Source of the DNA: Varanus komodoensis
Taxonomy: Eukaryota > Chordata > Lepidosauria > Squamata > Varanidae
NCBI RefSeq assembly: GCF_004798865.1
Contig: NW_025336481.1
Coordinates: 18,260,934 to 18,324,933 of the forward strand
DNA length: 64,000 nucleotides
Direction of reading: 5' to 3'
The notes below the pieces were generated by a model. That model did not search any database, was not told the origin of the DNA, and saw only the letters and a list, made by a program, of their open reading frames with translations. Below, piece after piece: positions 10,658-21,902 of the stretch. The number at the start of each line of letters is the position of its first letter. The stretch's first letter is position 1. The position numbers and the translations under genes were made by a program.

Positions 10658-12037
10658 GTAAGTGAAGATACGACTTCAGGTGTACTCTTTAGTCCTTTGT
10701 TTCCCTGCTTTATTGATTTAAAACATCTTTATACTGCATTTCCCCGATGACCTCAGGGTGTCCTAATAGAATGATAAAGCAATAAGAAACACCATATAAA
10801 ACTCAAAGAAGAAAAATTAAAAATAACAGTCTACAGTGGCCAATTTAGAAAATTTGTAGGAAATTTTAAATACTAAAATCAAAAAGTCTTCTTAAAGGAG
10901 TGAGTTTCTCTGAGTAACATGTTCCAGAGCTTGTGTGGGACAACTGAAATCTCTCAAATCTCAGTGTATTTCAGAGGGTATTGGGACACATATGAAGGTC
11001 TCCTTCAGTAGTTGGGCTGTAGTCAGGTTTGTACACGTTACTCATTTAGCAAGTTTTAATGTCCAGTAACATGTTGAAGGCTGTAACCTGATACTGGGTG
11101 GCATTAATTGCATGTTCCTTTTTTCCAAAACTGCAAAATAATGGAGTTGAAGAAAATTCTGTTAACCTCAATTTAAGCTACAGTGTTCAATAATATTGTC
11201 CTACCAGGAACATGATCTTCCTTTAATGAACTGAATTACAAATCTTTGATCATTTTATAAATAAAATCCAGGCAAACATGCAAATCCTTGGCTGTTGGTC
11301 ACTGCCTGGTAAGTTGCACTGATGTGCAATTAGGAAGCCCAGGTCTCTATACATCCTCTAAATATGGACAACATTAACTTGCAACATAATTGTCCAAATT
11401 TTTACTCTTGTGCAGCATTTTCCTGAAATGGAGATCAAACCACCATACAAAACTAGTACTTCACGTCTCAACATATGTTTGCTTTTTCCCTTTATTAAAA
11501 CTTCCTGGATTTGTTGGGATAATTGCTTGAGAACTGAGGTGGGGATAGAGATGATTCAGTATCATGTGTGCTGTTTAATTTCCAATTTGTTTCCTAATAT
11601 TTCCTGATTTGCCCCTTTTCTCTGCTGCAGCACACAATATTCTAAGTTAGCTATTTACCAAATTATTTTTCTTGGGCATTCAGTCAAATACCTTCTTGTG
11701 GTAGATAGTTCACATGCTCAAGATTCATCATGAGAGGGCTATTTGCCTTTATGCCCTTCTCAGAAGTATATGGCTGGCCACTTAGGAACACTGTTGGATA
11801 AAACAGAGGAATTGTTTTCTCTTATGCTTTTAGCTACATTATATATTCATTTAAGTGGTGTTTTTGCAAGATAGTTTGGTATCAGGTTAATTCTTCACTC
11901 TCCAGCATTGCAGTCTGTAATTGGCTGATATCAAAGAAGGGTGACACAAATCAGTAGAGCTCTGCAAGTTAAGGGCATACTTAAAACTTTTTTTTATTCT
12001 TGTGTGTTACTCTAATATGAATTCTCCATTTATATAG
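10658..12037 (+). other. EP300 intron 23
   Basis: 1.4 kb with an old antisense L2 fragment at about 10712-11065; the rest shows nothing recognised. Confidence 0.6.
10712..11065 (-). mobile_element. Old L2-type LINE fragment
   Basis: TTATTGATTTAAAACATCTTTATACTGC, an A-rich stretch, then a 'ggagtgagtttctctgagtaacatgttccagagc' block parallel the antisense order 3'UTR, A-rich, 'cattccatag' of the younger L2 at 52381 onward. Strongly diverged. Confidence 0.4.
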
Positions 12038-12188
12038 GATTACCAACCACAAGACTTGGTACATTTTTGGAGAACAGAGTGAATGACTTTCTGAGAAGGC
12101 AGAACCACCCTGAGTCAGGTGAAGTCATTGTTAGGGTGGTGCATACTTCAGAGAAAACTGTAGAGGTTAAACCAGGAATGAAAGCGAG
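12038..12188 (+). CDS. EP300: EP300 exon 24: start of the HAT domain
   Basis: Encodes LPTTRLGTFLENRVNDFLRR, then QNHPESGEVIVRVVHTSEKT and VEVKPGMKAR, the first strands of the p300 HAT fold. Phase 1 in, phase 2 out. Confidence 0.98.
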
Positions 12189-12796
12189 GTATGAATTTTT
12201 TCAAGACTTTATTGTGTTCTCTTATTAATCCTTAAGTTTAACATTGCTCTATGTGTTTAGGCAATAAAAAATGTTATTTGGGTAATCAAAGGGGGCAGTA
12301 CCTTTGCCACTGATGGCATATATTATGCTCAAGCTTTCCTCTTTTGACTATCGTGATTTAAAAATACTTCAACTTTTCCAGTATAACACAGGCAATTTTT
12401 GAAAGCAAGTTTCATTAATCAGCCTTAAGTGTTACGTTGTGTGCTACATTGGAAGAGGCTGCTTTCCTGAAAGGCAGTCAATAAATATTTTAATAAATAA
12501 ATGTTTTGAGCAGAGAATGATAAACATGGACGCTGATTTTTGCTATCAGGTGTTACCCTCTGCTTTTTAGCAAGCTGAAAAGAGAACAATTTTTCAAGTG
12601 GGTTGCAGAAACTTTGAATTATTGGATGGGTTCTTTGGGTTAAGTTTGTTTTGTCTTATTAATTACATGCTATTTTACTGTAAAAAATAAAGCAGCTGAT
12701 TGAAACATGAAACTTAGAAATATTAAATAGTTAAAATATCCCTAACAACATAAAGTTAAAACAATAAATCCATCACTGCAATTTTTAAAATACAGC

Positions 12797-12836
<40 letters not shown>

Positions 12837-12951
12837 TCTTCTGAGGTAATATTCTTATTTTTTATTCTTTGTTAGGATTCAACTTGCTGTTTTTGTTGTG
12901 TCATGTTAGTCTTCAGGATTTGCCTTTAAATTGTGAATTTTAATTTTGCAG
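12189..12951 (+). other. EP300 intron 24
   Basis: 763 bases with an (ATT)n microsatellite at 12797-12836. A possible LINE tail (AGGCAGTCAATAAATATTTT, then AATAAATAAATG) lies near 12470-12504, too short to classify. Confidence 0.5.
12797..12836. repeat. (ATT)n microsatellite
   Basis: About 13 uninterrupted TAT/ATT units. Confidence 0.95.
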
Positions 12952-13098
12952 GTTTGTAGATAGTGGAGAGATGGCAGAACAGTTTCCTTACCGAACAAAA
13001 GCTCTCTTTGCTTTTGAAGAGATCGATGGTGTAGATTTGTGCTTTTTTGGTATGCATGTTCAAGAATATGGGTCAGATTGCCCTCAACCCAACCAGAG
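12952..13098 (+). CDS. EP300: EP300 exon 25: HAT domain
   Basis: 147 bases. Encodes [40 protein letters not shown] and SDCPQPNQR. Central beta strands of the HAT core; human reads SFPYRT and PPPNQ at the two small differences. Confidence 0.98.
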
Positions 13099-13953
13099 GT
13101 AAAGAATTGCACTGTTATAAAGTTTGTCATTTTTGTTAGATTCGAGCTATTGCTAGATGTAAGATTTTAAGCTTCTAATACATGTTTAACATTATAGCCA
13201 AGAAGCAATATTGGTTTTTATAGTTTAAAACAGCTACCATCTTTTGTGCAGTGTTTCACTGGCTTTTTTATCCAATTCAGAAGAATGCACTATTAGTTCT
13301 GCTGTTATATATAGAAGACTGTTGTTTATGGTAGCTTCCCCAACCCTCATATATCGGGAATACAGTATTTGGCTAGCTTGCTAACCAGATCAAAAAATGA
13401 AGCCATCAGCTTCTTCTCTGATGCCTGCTTGATGGAAGTAAATTTCTCCACTCAACAGCAGTCCTTCCTGCCACCTATGGGAGAAGAAGGTAGTGAGGAT
13501 TCCAGCTTCAGTTGATACTGGGTGGTGGTAGTTGGAGTCCCAGCACCAAGTAACAGCTGAACAACCCTCCTCACCTCTCTCTGTATTTGTGAGAGAGGAA
13601 GACAGAAGAATATTGATGAGAGGTATCTGAACCAGTCCTGTGTTTTGTTCTTCTGCGTAGAGGTGAAATTGCTGTATAATAAAATTAAGAATAAACTATA
13701 AAATCTGTGGAAAACAAATATAGCTTGGATAGGTAAACGGCAATGTAATTAAGATTTCTGTGAAGAAGGGGAAGGTAAGGAATGTGTAGTATGACAGATT
13801 GTTCCAGTGTTAATGGCTCCTTAATTTAAATGCAGGTGACACCTTCTTGCTTGGATGCTTCAAAGTTGGGAAATAGCATGGGCAGCTACTTAAACAATGC
13901 TAAATGCATCTGGTTATGGCCTGGACTTGTAAACTTCTCTTTTCTTTATCTAG
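13099..13953 (+). other. EP300 intron 25, no recognised element
   Basis: 855 bases. A stretch around 13400-13620 is less AT-rich than its surroundings and could be an old repeat, but I cannot assign it. Confidence 0.5.
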
Positions 13954-14067
13954 GCGAGTATACATATCTTACCTTGACAGTGTTCATTTCTTCCGCCCTA
14001 AATGCCTGAGGACTGCAGTCTATCATGAAATATTAATAGGATACCTAGAATATGTCAAAAAATTGGG
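13954..14067 (+). CDS. EP300: EP300 exon 26: HAT domain, acetyl-CoA site
   Basis: Encodes [20 protein letters not shown] and [18 protein letters not shown]. It includes YLDSVHFF (L1398/D1399 region) and the Arg of FRPKCLRT (R1410), which contact acetyl-CoA in human p300. All are kept. Confidence 0.98.
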
Positions 14068-15362
14068 GTAAGCATTTTTAATTATGTAAACTTCTCAGTA
14101 TCCAAAGTGATTGAAGTGGTTTAAATCTAGATGCACCTTGTCTAGTAATCCCTCAGTAAAGTAGGAATTTTGTCAGCAATATGAAGATTCCTTGTAGCTT
14201 TCTGACAAATGGGTCAAACTGGCTTTCCTTCTCTGCCACTCTTTCTTGTACCCCTGAAAGCAAGCCCTCATAGTTCATTTTCATTTATGCACTGAGTCAA
14301 CCCCTGGTACTCTATTGAAGTTTTCATGCCTGAGCAACTTTGAGAGATAATTTTTATCTGAAAAGCAGGATTACAAAGCTGTGTTGCGAGATGTACTCTA
14401 GGCTACAAGTTTAATACAGCGAAATGAAAATAAGCAAGAGAAAAGTGAACTGGATTTGAAGAAAAGGAAGGCAAATGTGTTTATTATGATTTCCAAATAA
14501 TGTTACCATCATTATGGATCATAATGTTTTGATGATACAGCATTTAAAATCCAAGCAAAAACATACTTTGAGATCCATATTAATGCGATTCTGTTGCATC
14601 TCTGCTTATTTCAGTCATATTTGCTACAAAATGCTTGCCTTGGTAAAGTAACCTTTTTGACTGGCAAGTTAAATGTTCTTTGTCATCAAATTAAAGCATA
14701 TAGAAGTTGTCTGCCCAAATTGTGACAGATTTACAAGCTGCTGGTCATCACACATTGGTTGCTGAAAGGGAAGAAGGTAAATTGCAGAAGACTGAGGAGA
14801 TGGGTGACTTAATACCATTAAACCAAAATCAGAATGGCCAACAAAGCATGAGTCATGAACTAGCATACAAAAATAAGGCAAAAATTAGCTGGTAGAACAG
14901 CAGGGAATACTGGGTAAGTAGTTTCAAAGGGTAAAAAGATGGCTTCAAACATGCTTTGAAGGTATTTCAAGTAGTTCTGTAACTGCAAATAACCACTTTT
15001 TAGGTTGGCCATTGCTTGAAGTTATCTGCATACACTCAACTGAGATCCTTGGATATAACAATGCCTAGTTGGTTTTGATCCTACTAGCTGCATAAAAAAG
15101 AAAATATAAAGAGATAGTGAATGATGTGGGCAGTGTTTGATTTATTTATTTTGGAATGGTTTACCACAAGCACAATTAAAATAAGATTTAAAAAATGGTA
15201 CAGCATCCAGAGATAAATATAAAACCACAATTAAGGCCAATTAACAATTAAAATAATGGGAGAATAAAAAGGTTTTCACCTGGCGCCTGAAAGGAAAAAG
15301 TGTTGGCATTAGTGCTAATGGATAATAAATTAATGTTTTTGATTCTTCTCTAAATATTTTAG
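14068..15362 (+). other. EP300 intron 26
   Basis: 1.3 kb. It contains an antisense L2 3' end at 15136-15315 that stops about 50 bp before the next exon; the rest is not recognised. Confidence 0.55.
15136..15315 (-). mobile_element. L2-type LINE 3' end
   Basis: TTATTTATTTTGGAATGG, an A-rich stretch of AATTAAAATAA units, then AAAAAGGTTTTCACCTGGCG. The last phrase is the antisense of the L2 ORF2 end 'RQAKTFLF', as in the copy at 52560. Moderately diverged. Confidence 0.65.
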
Positions 15363-15528
15363 GTATACAACTGGACATATCTGGGCCTGTCCCCCTAGTG
15401 AAGGAGATGATTATATTTTTCATTGCCATCCTCCTGACCAAAAGATACCCAAGCCAAAACGACTGCAAGAGTGGTACAAAAAGATGCTGGATAAATCTGT
15501 GTCAGAGCGCATAGTCCATGATTACAAG
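15363..15528 (+). CDS. EP300: EP300 exon 27: HAT catalytic region
   Basis: Encodes YTTGHIWACPPSEGDDYIFH, CHPPDQKIPKPKRLQEWYKK and MLDKSVSERIVHDYK. W of GHIWACPP (W1436) and Y of EWYKKML (Y1467), the substrate-tunnel and general-acid residues of human p300, are both present, so the enzyme should be active. Confidence 0.98.
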
Positions 15529-15923
15529 GTTGGTTGTGAATCAGATGCATCAGTTTAGTTCTAGCCCTTATGCATTGGAATAGGAACTGATTTCTAGAAA
15601 AATGCAGAAGTATTTTGTCGGAAGAATATTTCAGAACGGCCTTTCATATCTCAGTTCTTAAACTTAATGACTGAAAAGCATTTGGAACATAAAAGGCATT
15701 TAAACAGTCACAGATAGAAGAAATATTGCATCTTCCCTATAATCCCAAATACTTCTTTTGCACCCCTGAAAGTTATATAATAAAAATAGCTTGGAGGAAC
15801 TTTCTATTTTCAGTGTGAGGTTCAAAAGAGAATAGCTTACCTTTTGCACATCTATGTCAGTATGTTTCACTTTTGGATGTTGTCTTCAATGTGGTGTGTG
15901 CTGACAAACTTTTTGCATTGCAG
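15529..15923 (+). other. EP300 intron 27, no recognised element
   Basis: 395 bases, nothing recognised. Confidence 0.6.
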
Positions 15924-16088
15924 GATATCTTTAAGCAGGCAACAGAGGACCGTTTAACAAGTGCAAAAGAGCTGCCTTATTTTGAAGGAGACTTTTGGCC
16001 AAATGTTCTGGAAGAGAGCATTAAGGAGCTAGAGCAAGAAGAGGAAGAACGGAAGAGAGAGGAAAACACTAGCAATGAAAGCACTGAT
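15924..16088 (+). CDS. EP300: EP300 exon 28: HAT domain, acidic helix
   Basis: 55 codons, phase 0 both sides. Encodes DIFKQATEDRLTSAKELPYF, EGDFWPNVLEESIKELEQ and the acidic EEEERKREENTSNESTD that leads into the autoinhibitory loop. Confidence 0.98.
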
Positions 16089-16517
16089 GTAAGGCTGCAG
16101 TTTATACCTAACAGAGTCCATCCTTAACTTTTCTAAAACCTGGAACTAGCAAATTAAATTGCATCAAAACAAAGGTGAAATGGGTGGCAGCACTCCTTGT
16201 AGTTTGGTTGATTAATAACAGGAAACCAGGAACCAACTTAAAACATTATTTTTAAATTCAGGAATGACTTATTAAAATGACCTAGAGTGCTCCATCTTTA
16301 TATCTGTATTCCTTGTGTCTTATATGTTTGGCTAAACACAAGGTTTTACTTGGCTCCTCCTCAAAGTTTTTGCTTCAGCATTAGCAACTTTGAAATCAGT
16401 AGCCTAGCAAATATTTTGTTAACCGACGTCTTGACAATAGTTTAACTACCCCAGGCAACTACCTTCAGTCAAATGAGTCTTGCCACTTTCAAACTTGACT
16501 TCTGGGTTTACTTCCAG
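16089..16517 (+). other. EP300 intron 28, no recognised element
   Basis: 429 bases, nothing recognised. Confidence 0.6.
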
Positions 16518-16679
16518 GTCAGCAAAGGAGATAGCAAAAATGCCAAAAAGAAGAACAATAAAAAGACCAGTAAAAATAAGAGCAGCTTGAGTCGTGGTAA
16601 TAAAAAGAAACCTGGAATGCCCAATGTCTCCAATGACCTTTCCCAGAAACTGTATGCCACTATGGAGAAGCACAAGGAG
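16518..16679 (+). CDS. EP300: EP300 exon 29: autoinhibitory loop of the HAT
   Basis: 54 codons, phase 0. The lysine-rich KGDSKNAKKKNNKKTSKNKS stretch and SLSRGNKKKPGMPNVSND form the loop whose auto-acetylation switches p300 on; then LSQKLYATMEKHKE returns to the HAT fold. Lysine content looks the same as in human. Confidence 0.98.
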
Positions 16680-17698
16680 GTAAGAGCAAAGATAACACTT
16701 GAATGGCCACCTGCAGTTGTTTTAGAAGTAGGCTGTATGTTGCAAATACTGAAATAATAGCAGCACTAAAGTTGACAATGAGTCCTGTCATATCCATATA
16801 AGAATCTTCTCCTAACTGGTCAGCACTTTAATCCTGTTGCTAATTCATTCCAGTGGTTTGATCCTTCAGGGAGAGTACAGAATTGAAATGAGTGGCAGAC
16901 CACAACATCATGCACTGAGATATTATGGAAATAACAAGTAGCGCATGTATTTCTATTTGTATAAAACAAAGTCCAAAAAACCCCTCCTGACTCTCCTGTG
17001 TTTAAAGAATACACAGTCATCATCACTATCTTTCAGAAATTGATAGACCTACATATAGCTATTTAAGGACTGTATTTTATAAATTGAAATGTTGAGCATT
17101 TTTGCCAAATTTTGGCATTGTGCAGTATAAAATAAAAAAGGTTGCTCACAATTTCGTAATCTAAATAAACACAATGACAATTTAAGGAAATGGTAAAGAA
17201 AGATAAAAGAAAGCACTGAATTATGAGGGCATACGGTCAGACAGATGTTATCTGGATTGTATTTGTCCTGATAAAGTAAAACATCTGTATTAGTTAAACC
17301 ATTAGGATGTTCTAGATGGGATGTATTGATGAAGTATGCTTTCCTTTCTCAAAGTTCATATAATCAGCCAGTTCAGGCAACTTGAAGATGTGCTTTCCTA
17401 GGTCCTCAATCAGTTGTACTACTTTGCCACAGGATCACCAGGGCAAATTAATTTGTTACATTTCAGTGTTCAGTTAGTGAGAAGGGGACACTTGCTCCTA
17501 ACTGCAGGTTTGCCCAGTGATTATGCATAGCAGCTGATCTTATTTCTGATATTTGTAAACTATTGACTTATTCAAGCATTTCATGCTGATTAAAAGCCCT
17601 AGAATAGAAATACTGCATAGATAAGGGTGGCAGCTAAACCCTCTATAACTTAAAAAGTTCTTAAATCAGAGGTTAAAATCCAGCTACTCTTTTTTCAG
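16680..17698 (+). other. EP300 intron 29, no recognised element
   Basis: 1.0 kb of AT-rich intron with nothing recognised. Confidence 0.55.
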
Positions 17699-17980
17699 GT
17701 ATTCTTTGTGATCCGTCTCATGGCTGGTCCCCAAGCAAACTCGCTGCCTCCCATCATTGAACCTGACCCACTCATTCCCTGTGATTTAATGGATGGCCGT
17801 GATGCTTTCCTCACCCTTGCCAGAGACAAACACCTTGAGTTTTCCTCATTACGAAGGGCCATGTGGTCAACTATGTGCATGCTGGTAGAACTGCACACTC
17901 AGAGCCAGGACCGTTTTGTTTATACCTGCAATGAGTGCAAGCACCACGTGGAAACAAGATGGCATTGTACTGTCTGTGAG
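17699..17980 (+). CDS. EP300: EP300 exon 30: end of HAT and start of ZZ finger
   Basis: 94 codons, phase 0. Encodes VFFVIRLMAGPQANSLPPII, PCDLMDGRDAFLTLARDKHL and STMCMLVELHTQSQDRFVYT, then CNECKHHVETRWHCTVCE, which supplies the first ligands of the ZZ zinc finger (histone H3 N-terminus reader in p300). Confidence 0.98.
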
Positions 17981-18448
17981 GTATGTTTGTTCTGTAATCA
18001 AAAATTCTGAGATCTATGGAATTGAGATCAGCGGGGCTTGTGATCGTTAAAATGGTATACTGAGGTCTCGCATTTTGTCTTGGGACATTTTTAAAACACA
18101 AGTTTGTTACTATCCTGCCCGATGGTTGGCAATTTTTCTTTGTGCCAGATAATGAAAAATTGTTTCAGTAAATCTTCTATCATAATTCTGTTCTGTTAAC
18201 AGAACATCTCCTTAGAATATTACAGCAAGACAATAGAAATGTATCATTTTAGGCCTGTTTTGTAGGACAGTTTGTACTTAAACATGGCAAGATTAGATTT
18301 GTCAGGGATGTAGATTCCTTCACCTTTTCCAGCTTAAGAAGTTAGCCACAGCTTCCTACTAAAATGCTATGAAGTGCTTTAGAGTAGATAAACTTATGTG
18401 CATCTTCTGGGCCATATTGGTTATCTGACTAATTATTTCTATTTTTAG
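17981..18448 (+). other. EP300 intron 30, no recognised element
   Basis: 468 bases, nothing recognised. It splits the ZZ finger between exons 30 and 31. Confidence 0.6.
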
Positions 18449-20680
18449 GATTATGACCTGTGCATTACCTGTTATAACACTAAAAACCATGAGCACAAGA
18501 TGGAGAAATTAGGCCTTGGTATAGATGACGAAAGCAACAACCAACAGACAGCCACCACTCAAAGCCCTGGTGATTCACGTCGCCTGAGCATTCAACGCTG
18601 CATCCAGTCTTTGGTCCATGCCTGCCAGTGTCGCAATGCCAACTGTTCACTGCCATCCTGTCAGAAGATGAAGAGGGTTGTCCAACACACCAAAGGTTGC
18701 AAGCGCAAAACCAATGGGGGATGTCCAATTTGCAAGCAGCTCATTGCTCTTTGCTGTTACCATGCTAAGCACTGCCAGGAGAACAAGTGCCCAGTGCCCT
18801 TTTGCCTCAATATTAAACACAAGCTTCGTCAGCAGCAGCTTCAGCACCGTCTGCAACAAGCCCAGATGCTTCGGAGGAGGATGGCGAGTATGAACAGGAC
18901 CGGCATGGTAGGCCAACAGCAAGGGCTGCCCTCACCAACACCAGCCACACCAACTACTCCAACAGGCCAGCAGCCCCCAACTCCTCAGACCCCACAGCCT
19001 CAGCCTCCACCACAGCCTGCCTCGCAGCCGCAGCCTGCACCTCCCAATAATGTGCCTCCATTTAGCATTTCAAGAATTCCGCCTCCTGGTGCTGTATCCC
19101 AAGGCAAGGCAGGTGGCCAAGTAACTCCTCCAACAACTCCTCAGACTGCTCAGCCACCTATCCAGGGTCCTCCTGCAGCTGCAGTGGAAATAGCCATGCA
19201 GATACAGCGAGTAGCAGATCACCAGCGGCAGATGGCTCATGCTCCAATTTTCCAGAGGCCAATTCAACATCAGATACCCCAAATGAATCCAATACAGCCC
19301 ATGGGTGTGACACAGCCTCAGATGGCCAGAGGTCCTGGTGGCCACATTGATCAAGGGATGGGACCAACAGGAATTCAGCAACAGCCTGCATGGGCCCAGG
19401 GTGGGTTGCCCCAACCTCAGCAGCTGCAGCCAGCAATGCAGAGACCATCAATGATGTCAATGGCCCAGCCTGGGCAGCCAATGAATATGTCACCACAGCC
19501 AGGAATGGGTCAAGTACCTGGTGCAGCTCAGTCAAAGCCAAGTTCTGTGCCCCAGGCAGCCTTACAAAACCTGCTGCGGACTCTCAGGTCTCCCAGCTCT
19601 CCCATGCAGCAGCAGCAGGTACTGAACATCCTGCATTCCAACCCTCAGCTGTTAGCTGCTTTCATCAAGCAGCGGGCTGCCAAGTATGCTGGGAACCAAA
19701 ATCCACAGGGCATGCCAGGACAGCCTGGAATGCCTCAGGGGCAACCAGGGCTGCAGCAGCCACAGGCCATGTCAGGGCAGCAAGGTGTGCACCCAAATCC
19801 AGCCATGCAAAACATGAATCCAATGCAAGCAGGTGTCCAGAGGCCCAGCATGCCCCAGCAGTCACCACCGCAGCAGCCTCCACCCCAGCAGGCCATGGGT
19901 GGAATGAATCCTCAGGCACAGCCAATGAACATGAATCACTCAGCAATGTCTCCCCAATTCCGGGATCTCCTTATAAGACGACATCAAATGATTGAACAGC
20001 AGCGTCAGCAGCAGCAAGGAGCAGGACCAGGACTGGGCCCTGGCATGGCCAATCATAACCAGTTTCAACAGCCCCAGGGAGTTGGGTACCCCCAACAGCA
20101 ACAGCAACGGATGCAGCATCACATGCAACAGATGCAGCAAGGAAACATGGGACAAATGAGCCAGCTTCCACAAGCAATGAGCGCAGACACAGGATCAAGT
20201 TTGCAGCAAGCTTTCCAGCAGCGGCTACTCCAGCAGCAGATGGGATCACCAGCTCAGCCCAATCCCATGAGCCCCCAACAACACATGCTCCCTAGCCAAG
20301 CCCAGTCCCCACACTTACAAGGCCAGCAGATTCCATCATCACTCACCAATCAAGTGCGCTCTCCACAGCCTGTCCCGTCACCACGGCCCCAATCCCAGCC
20401 ACCCCATTCCAGCCCTTCCCCTAGGATGCAGCCTCAACCTTCTCCTCATCACGTCTCCCCACAGACCAGCTCCCCACATCCAGGACTGGTAGCTGCCCAG
20501 GCTAACCCCATGGATCAGGGGCACTTTGCCAGCCCAGATCAGAGTGCAATGCTTTCCCAGCTTGCTAACAATCCAGGCATGTCAGGTCTCCATGGTGCAA
20601 GTGCCACAGAACTGGGGCTCAGCTCAGATAATTCAGACTTGAATTCAAACCTTTCACAGAGTACACTAGACATACACTAA
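18449..20680 (+). CDS. EP300: EP300 exon 31 (last): ZZ, TAZ2, NCBD, Gln/Pro-rich C-terminus
   Basis: 743 codons plus TAA at 20678. [20 protein letters not shown] completes the ZZ finger. About 18560-18900 encodes TAZ2 with [38 protein letters not shown] and [18 protein letters not shown], the HCCC zinc ligands that bind p53, E1A and other activators. About 19540-19690 encodes the NCBD with [15 protein letters not shown] and [18 protein letters not shown], the molten-globule docking site for SRC coactivators and IRF3. The rest is Gln/Pro/Met-rich and disordered with short Q runs. It ends in LSQSTLDIH as in human. The Gln/Pro segments between TAZ2 and NCBD diverge most from human. Confidence 0.99.
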   Translation, partial: DYDLCITCYNTKNHEHKMEKLGLGIDDESNNQQTATTQSPGDSRRLSIQRCIQSLVHACQCRNANCSLPSCQKMKRVVQHTKGCKRKTNGGCPICKQLIALCCYHAKHCQENKCPVPFCLNIKHKLRQQQLQHRLQQAQMLRRRMASMNRTGMVGQQQGLPSPTPATPTTPTGQQPPTPQTPQPQPPPQPASQPQPAPPNNVPPFSISRIPPPGAVSQGKAGGQVTPPTTPQTAQPPIQGPPAAAVEIAMQIQRVADHQRQMAHAPIFQRPIQHQIPQMNPIQPMGVTQPQMARGPGGHIDQGMGPTGIQQQPAWAQGGLPQPQQLQPAMQRPSMMSMAQPGQPMNMSPQPGMGQVPGAAQSKPSSVPQAALQNLLRTLRSPSSPMQQQQVLNILHSNPQLLAAFIKQRAAKYAGNQNPQGMPGQPGMPQGQPGLQQPQAMSGQQGVHPNPAMQNMNPMQAGVQRPSMPQQSPPQQPPPQQAMGGMNPQAQPMNMNHSAMSPQFRDLLIRRHQMIEQQRQQQQGAGPGLGPGMANHNQFQQPQGVGYPQQQQQRMQHHMQQMQQGNMGQMSQLPQAMSADTGSSLQQAFQQRLLQQQMGSPAQPNPMSPQQHMLPSQAQSPHLQGQQIPSSLTNQVRSPQPVPSPRPQSQPPHSSPSPRMQPQPSPHHVSPQTSSPHPGLVAAQANPMDQGHFASPDQSAMLSQLANNPGMSGLHGASATELGLSSDNSDLNSNLSQSTLDIH

Positions 20681-21757
20681 GAGACATTGTAGCATTTTGG
20701 GAGCAAAAAAAACTTATTTTCTCAAGACTTTTTGTACTGAAGACAATTTTTTTTGAATCTTTCTTAGCTGAACATTTTTCCCTGGAATACATCTGAACTC
20801 TGCAGCAGTAGCTTATGGTTTTAAAAACTCAAAACCAACAAAATGAACCTGAGGGACAAATAGAATACAAAGAAAATATATTTTTGTTATGGCTGGAATC
20901 CTAACCAGTCCTTTTTCTTGTTTTTGTTTTCCCATCGCGTGCGTTGGGGAGCTGCTTGGGAAGGGAATAGTTATTTGGCTGCTGACCAAATGACCCCTCT
21001 CTGGCCTCCAATAGGTTTTATTTTTTTTTAAATTAATGAAAATATGTAATATTGATAGTTATAATTTACTGAGGCAGATGGTTAACTTTTCCCTATTCTG
21101 GTTTTCCTCATGTCTACTGCAAAAAACAGAACAGAACATTACCTAAAACTGGAGGACAAAAAAGGGTGAATGTTGCTTTAAAAATACAGTGCATATATAT
21201 AAATATATATTAAAGATAAATACCATTTTTTCCTCTTTGGTTGGAAAGATGTCAATTCTTTTAAAAACTGTAAAAAAATATTAAGTAACCCAGTCTCCCT
21301 CCCGAAGTCTACTTTTGGTCCTCCAAGAATTTTCTATACCAGAGTCTGAGCTTAAACTTCAAGTATTAAAATTTGTACATGTAGAGAGAAGACAACTTTT
21401 TTGCAAATACACAGGGGCAGCTGCCAAATGGATGTAGTATATATATTGTGGTTTGTTTTCTTGAAAGATTTTTTTGTTATTTTTACATCTAACAAAGGCA
21501 AAAATAAAGAGGGTAAGAAACTATTCCAAGGGTATAATTTTAACCTGAGAGAATCCCTGGGGTTTCTTCTTTATGCTTGCTTTCTCTTTCCCTCCCCTCC
21601 CTTTTCTTCCTCTTCCATTTTCTGTAAAACTTGAAAATAGAAAGCAAAAAACCCTCAAATGTTGTAAATCATGCAATTAAAGTTGATTACTTATAAATAT
21701 GAACTTTGATCACTGTATAGACTGTTAATTGATTTCTTATTACCTATTGTTAAATAA
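20681..21757 (+). other. EP300: EP300 3'UTR
   Basis: Follows the stop at 20680. AU-rich, with long T and A runs and an ATATATATAAATATATATT block at about 21192. Phrases such as ACTTTTTGTACTGAAGACAA, ATATTTTTGTTATGGCTGG, CTCCAATAGGTTTTATT and AATTAATGAAAATATGTAAT are nearly the same as in the human EP300 3'UTR as I remember it, which points to selected post-transcriptional elements. Confidence 0.85.
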
Positions 21758-21758
21758 A
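21753..21758 (+). terminator. EP300 poly(A) signal AATAAA
   Basis: Canonical AATAAA, followed about 17-45 bases on by a T-rich region (CTTTTTTAATGC, then CTTCTTCTTT). It is the first well-placed hexamer after the conserved UTR blocks. An AATAAA at 21503 inside the UTR is a weaker alternative. Confidence 0.65.
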
Positions 21759-21802
21759 CTGTGTGAGACAGACTGACCTTTTTAATGCTTCCCTTCTTCT
21801 TT

Positions 21803-21902
21803 NNNNNNNNNNNNNNNNNNNNNNNNNNNNNNNNNNNNNNNNNNNNNNNNNNNNNNNNNNNNNNNNNNNNNNNNNNNNNNNNNNNNNNNNNNNNNNNNNN
21901 NN
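21803..21902. other. Assembly gap (100 N)
   Basis: Exactly 100 N, the usual size for a gap of unknown length. It lies between pyrimidine-rich flanks just after the EP300 poly(A) signal. Confidence 1.

Larger units (their letters stand above)
520..21757 (+). other. EP300: EP300 gene, 3' part (16 coding exons plus 3'UTR)
   Basis: Histone/lysine acetyltransferase p300, a nuclear transcriptional coactivator that uses acetyl-CoA to acetylate histones (notably H3K18 and H3K27) and many transcription factors. Sixteen exons on this strand splice in phase to 1435 codons and cover, in order: acidic linker, bromodomain, RING/PHD (CH2), HAT with its lysine-rich autoinhibitory loop, ZZ finger, TAZ2 (CH3), NCBD/IBiD and a Gln/Pro-rich C-terminus ending in LDIH. 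The order and nearly every motif match human p300 (2414 residues), so about 980 N-terminal residues (TAZ1, KIX) lie left of the window. The paralogue CBP (CREBBP) was considered. The C-terminus SQSTLDIH, the linker SSPASGQSKRK and the neighbour L3MBTL2 all favour EP300. No disruption is seen. Confidence 0.98.

Noticed and set aside
19070-19946. Minus-strand open frames of 90-127 codons opposite EP300 exon 31, and a +strand frame of 201 codons at 19390-19995
   Set aside because: They are shadows of the Gln/Pro-rich EP300 coding frame; CAG/CCN-rich codons leave other frames open. No known domain.
520-20680. CREBBP (CBP) instead of EP300
   Set aside because: Linker, loop and C-terminal residues follow p300 rather than CBP, and the neighbour is L3MBTL2 as for human EP300.
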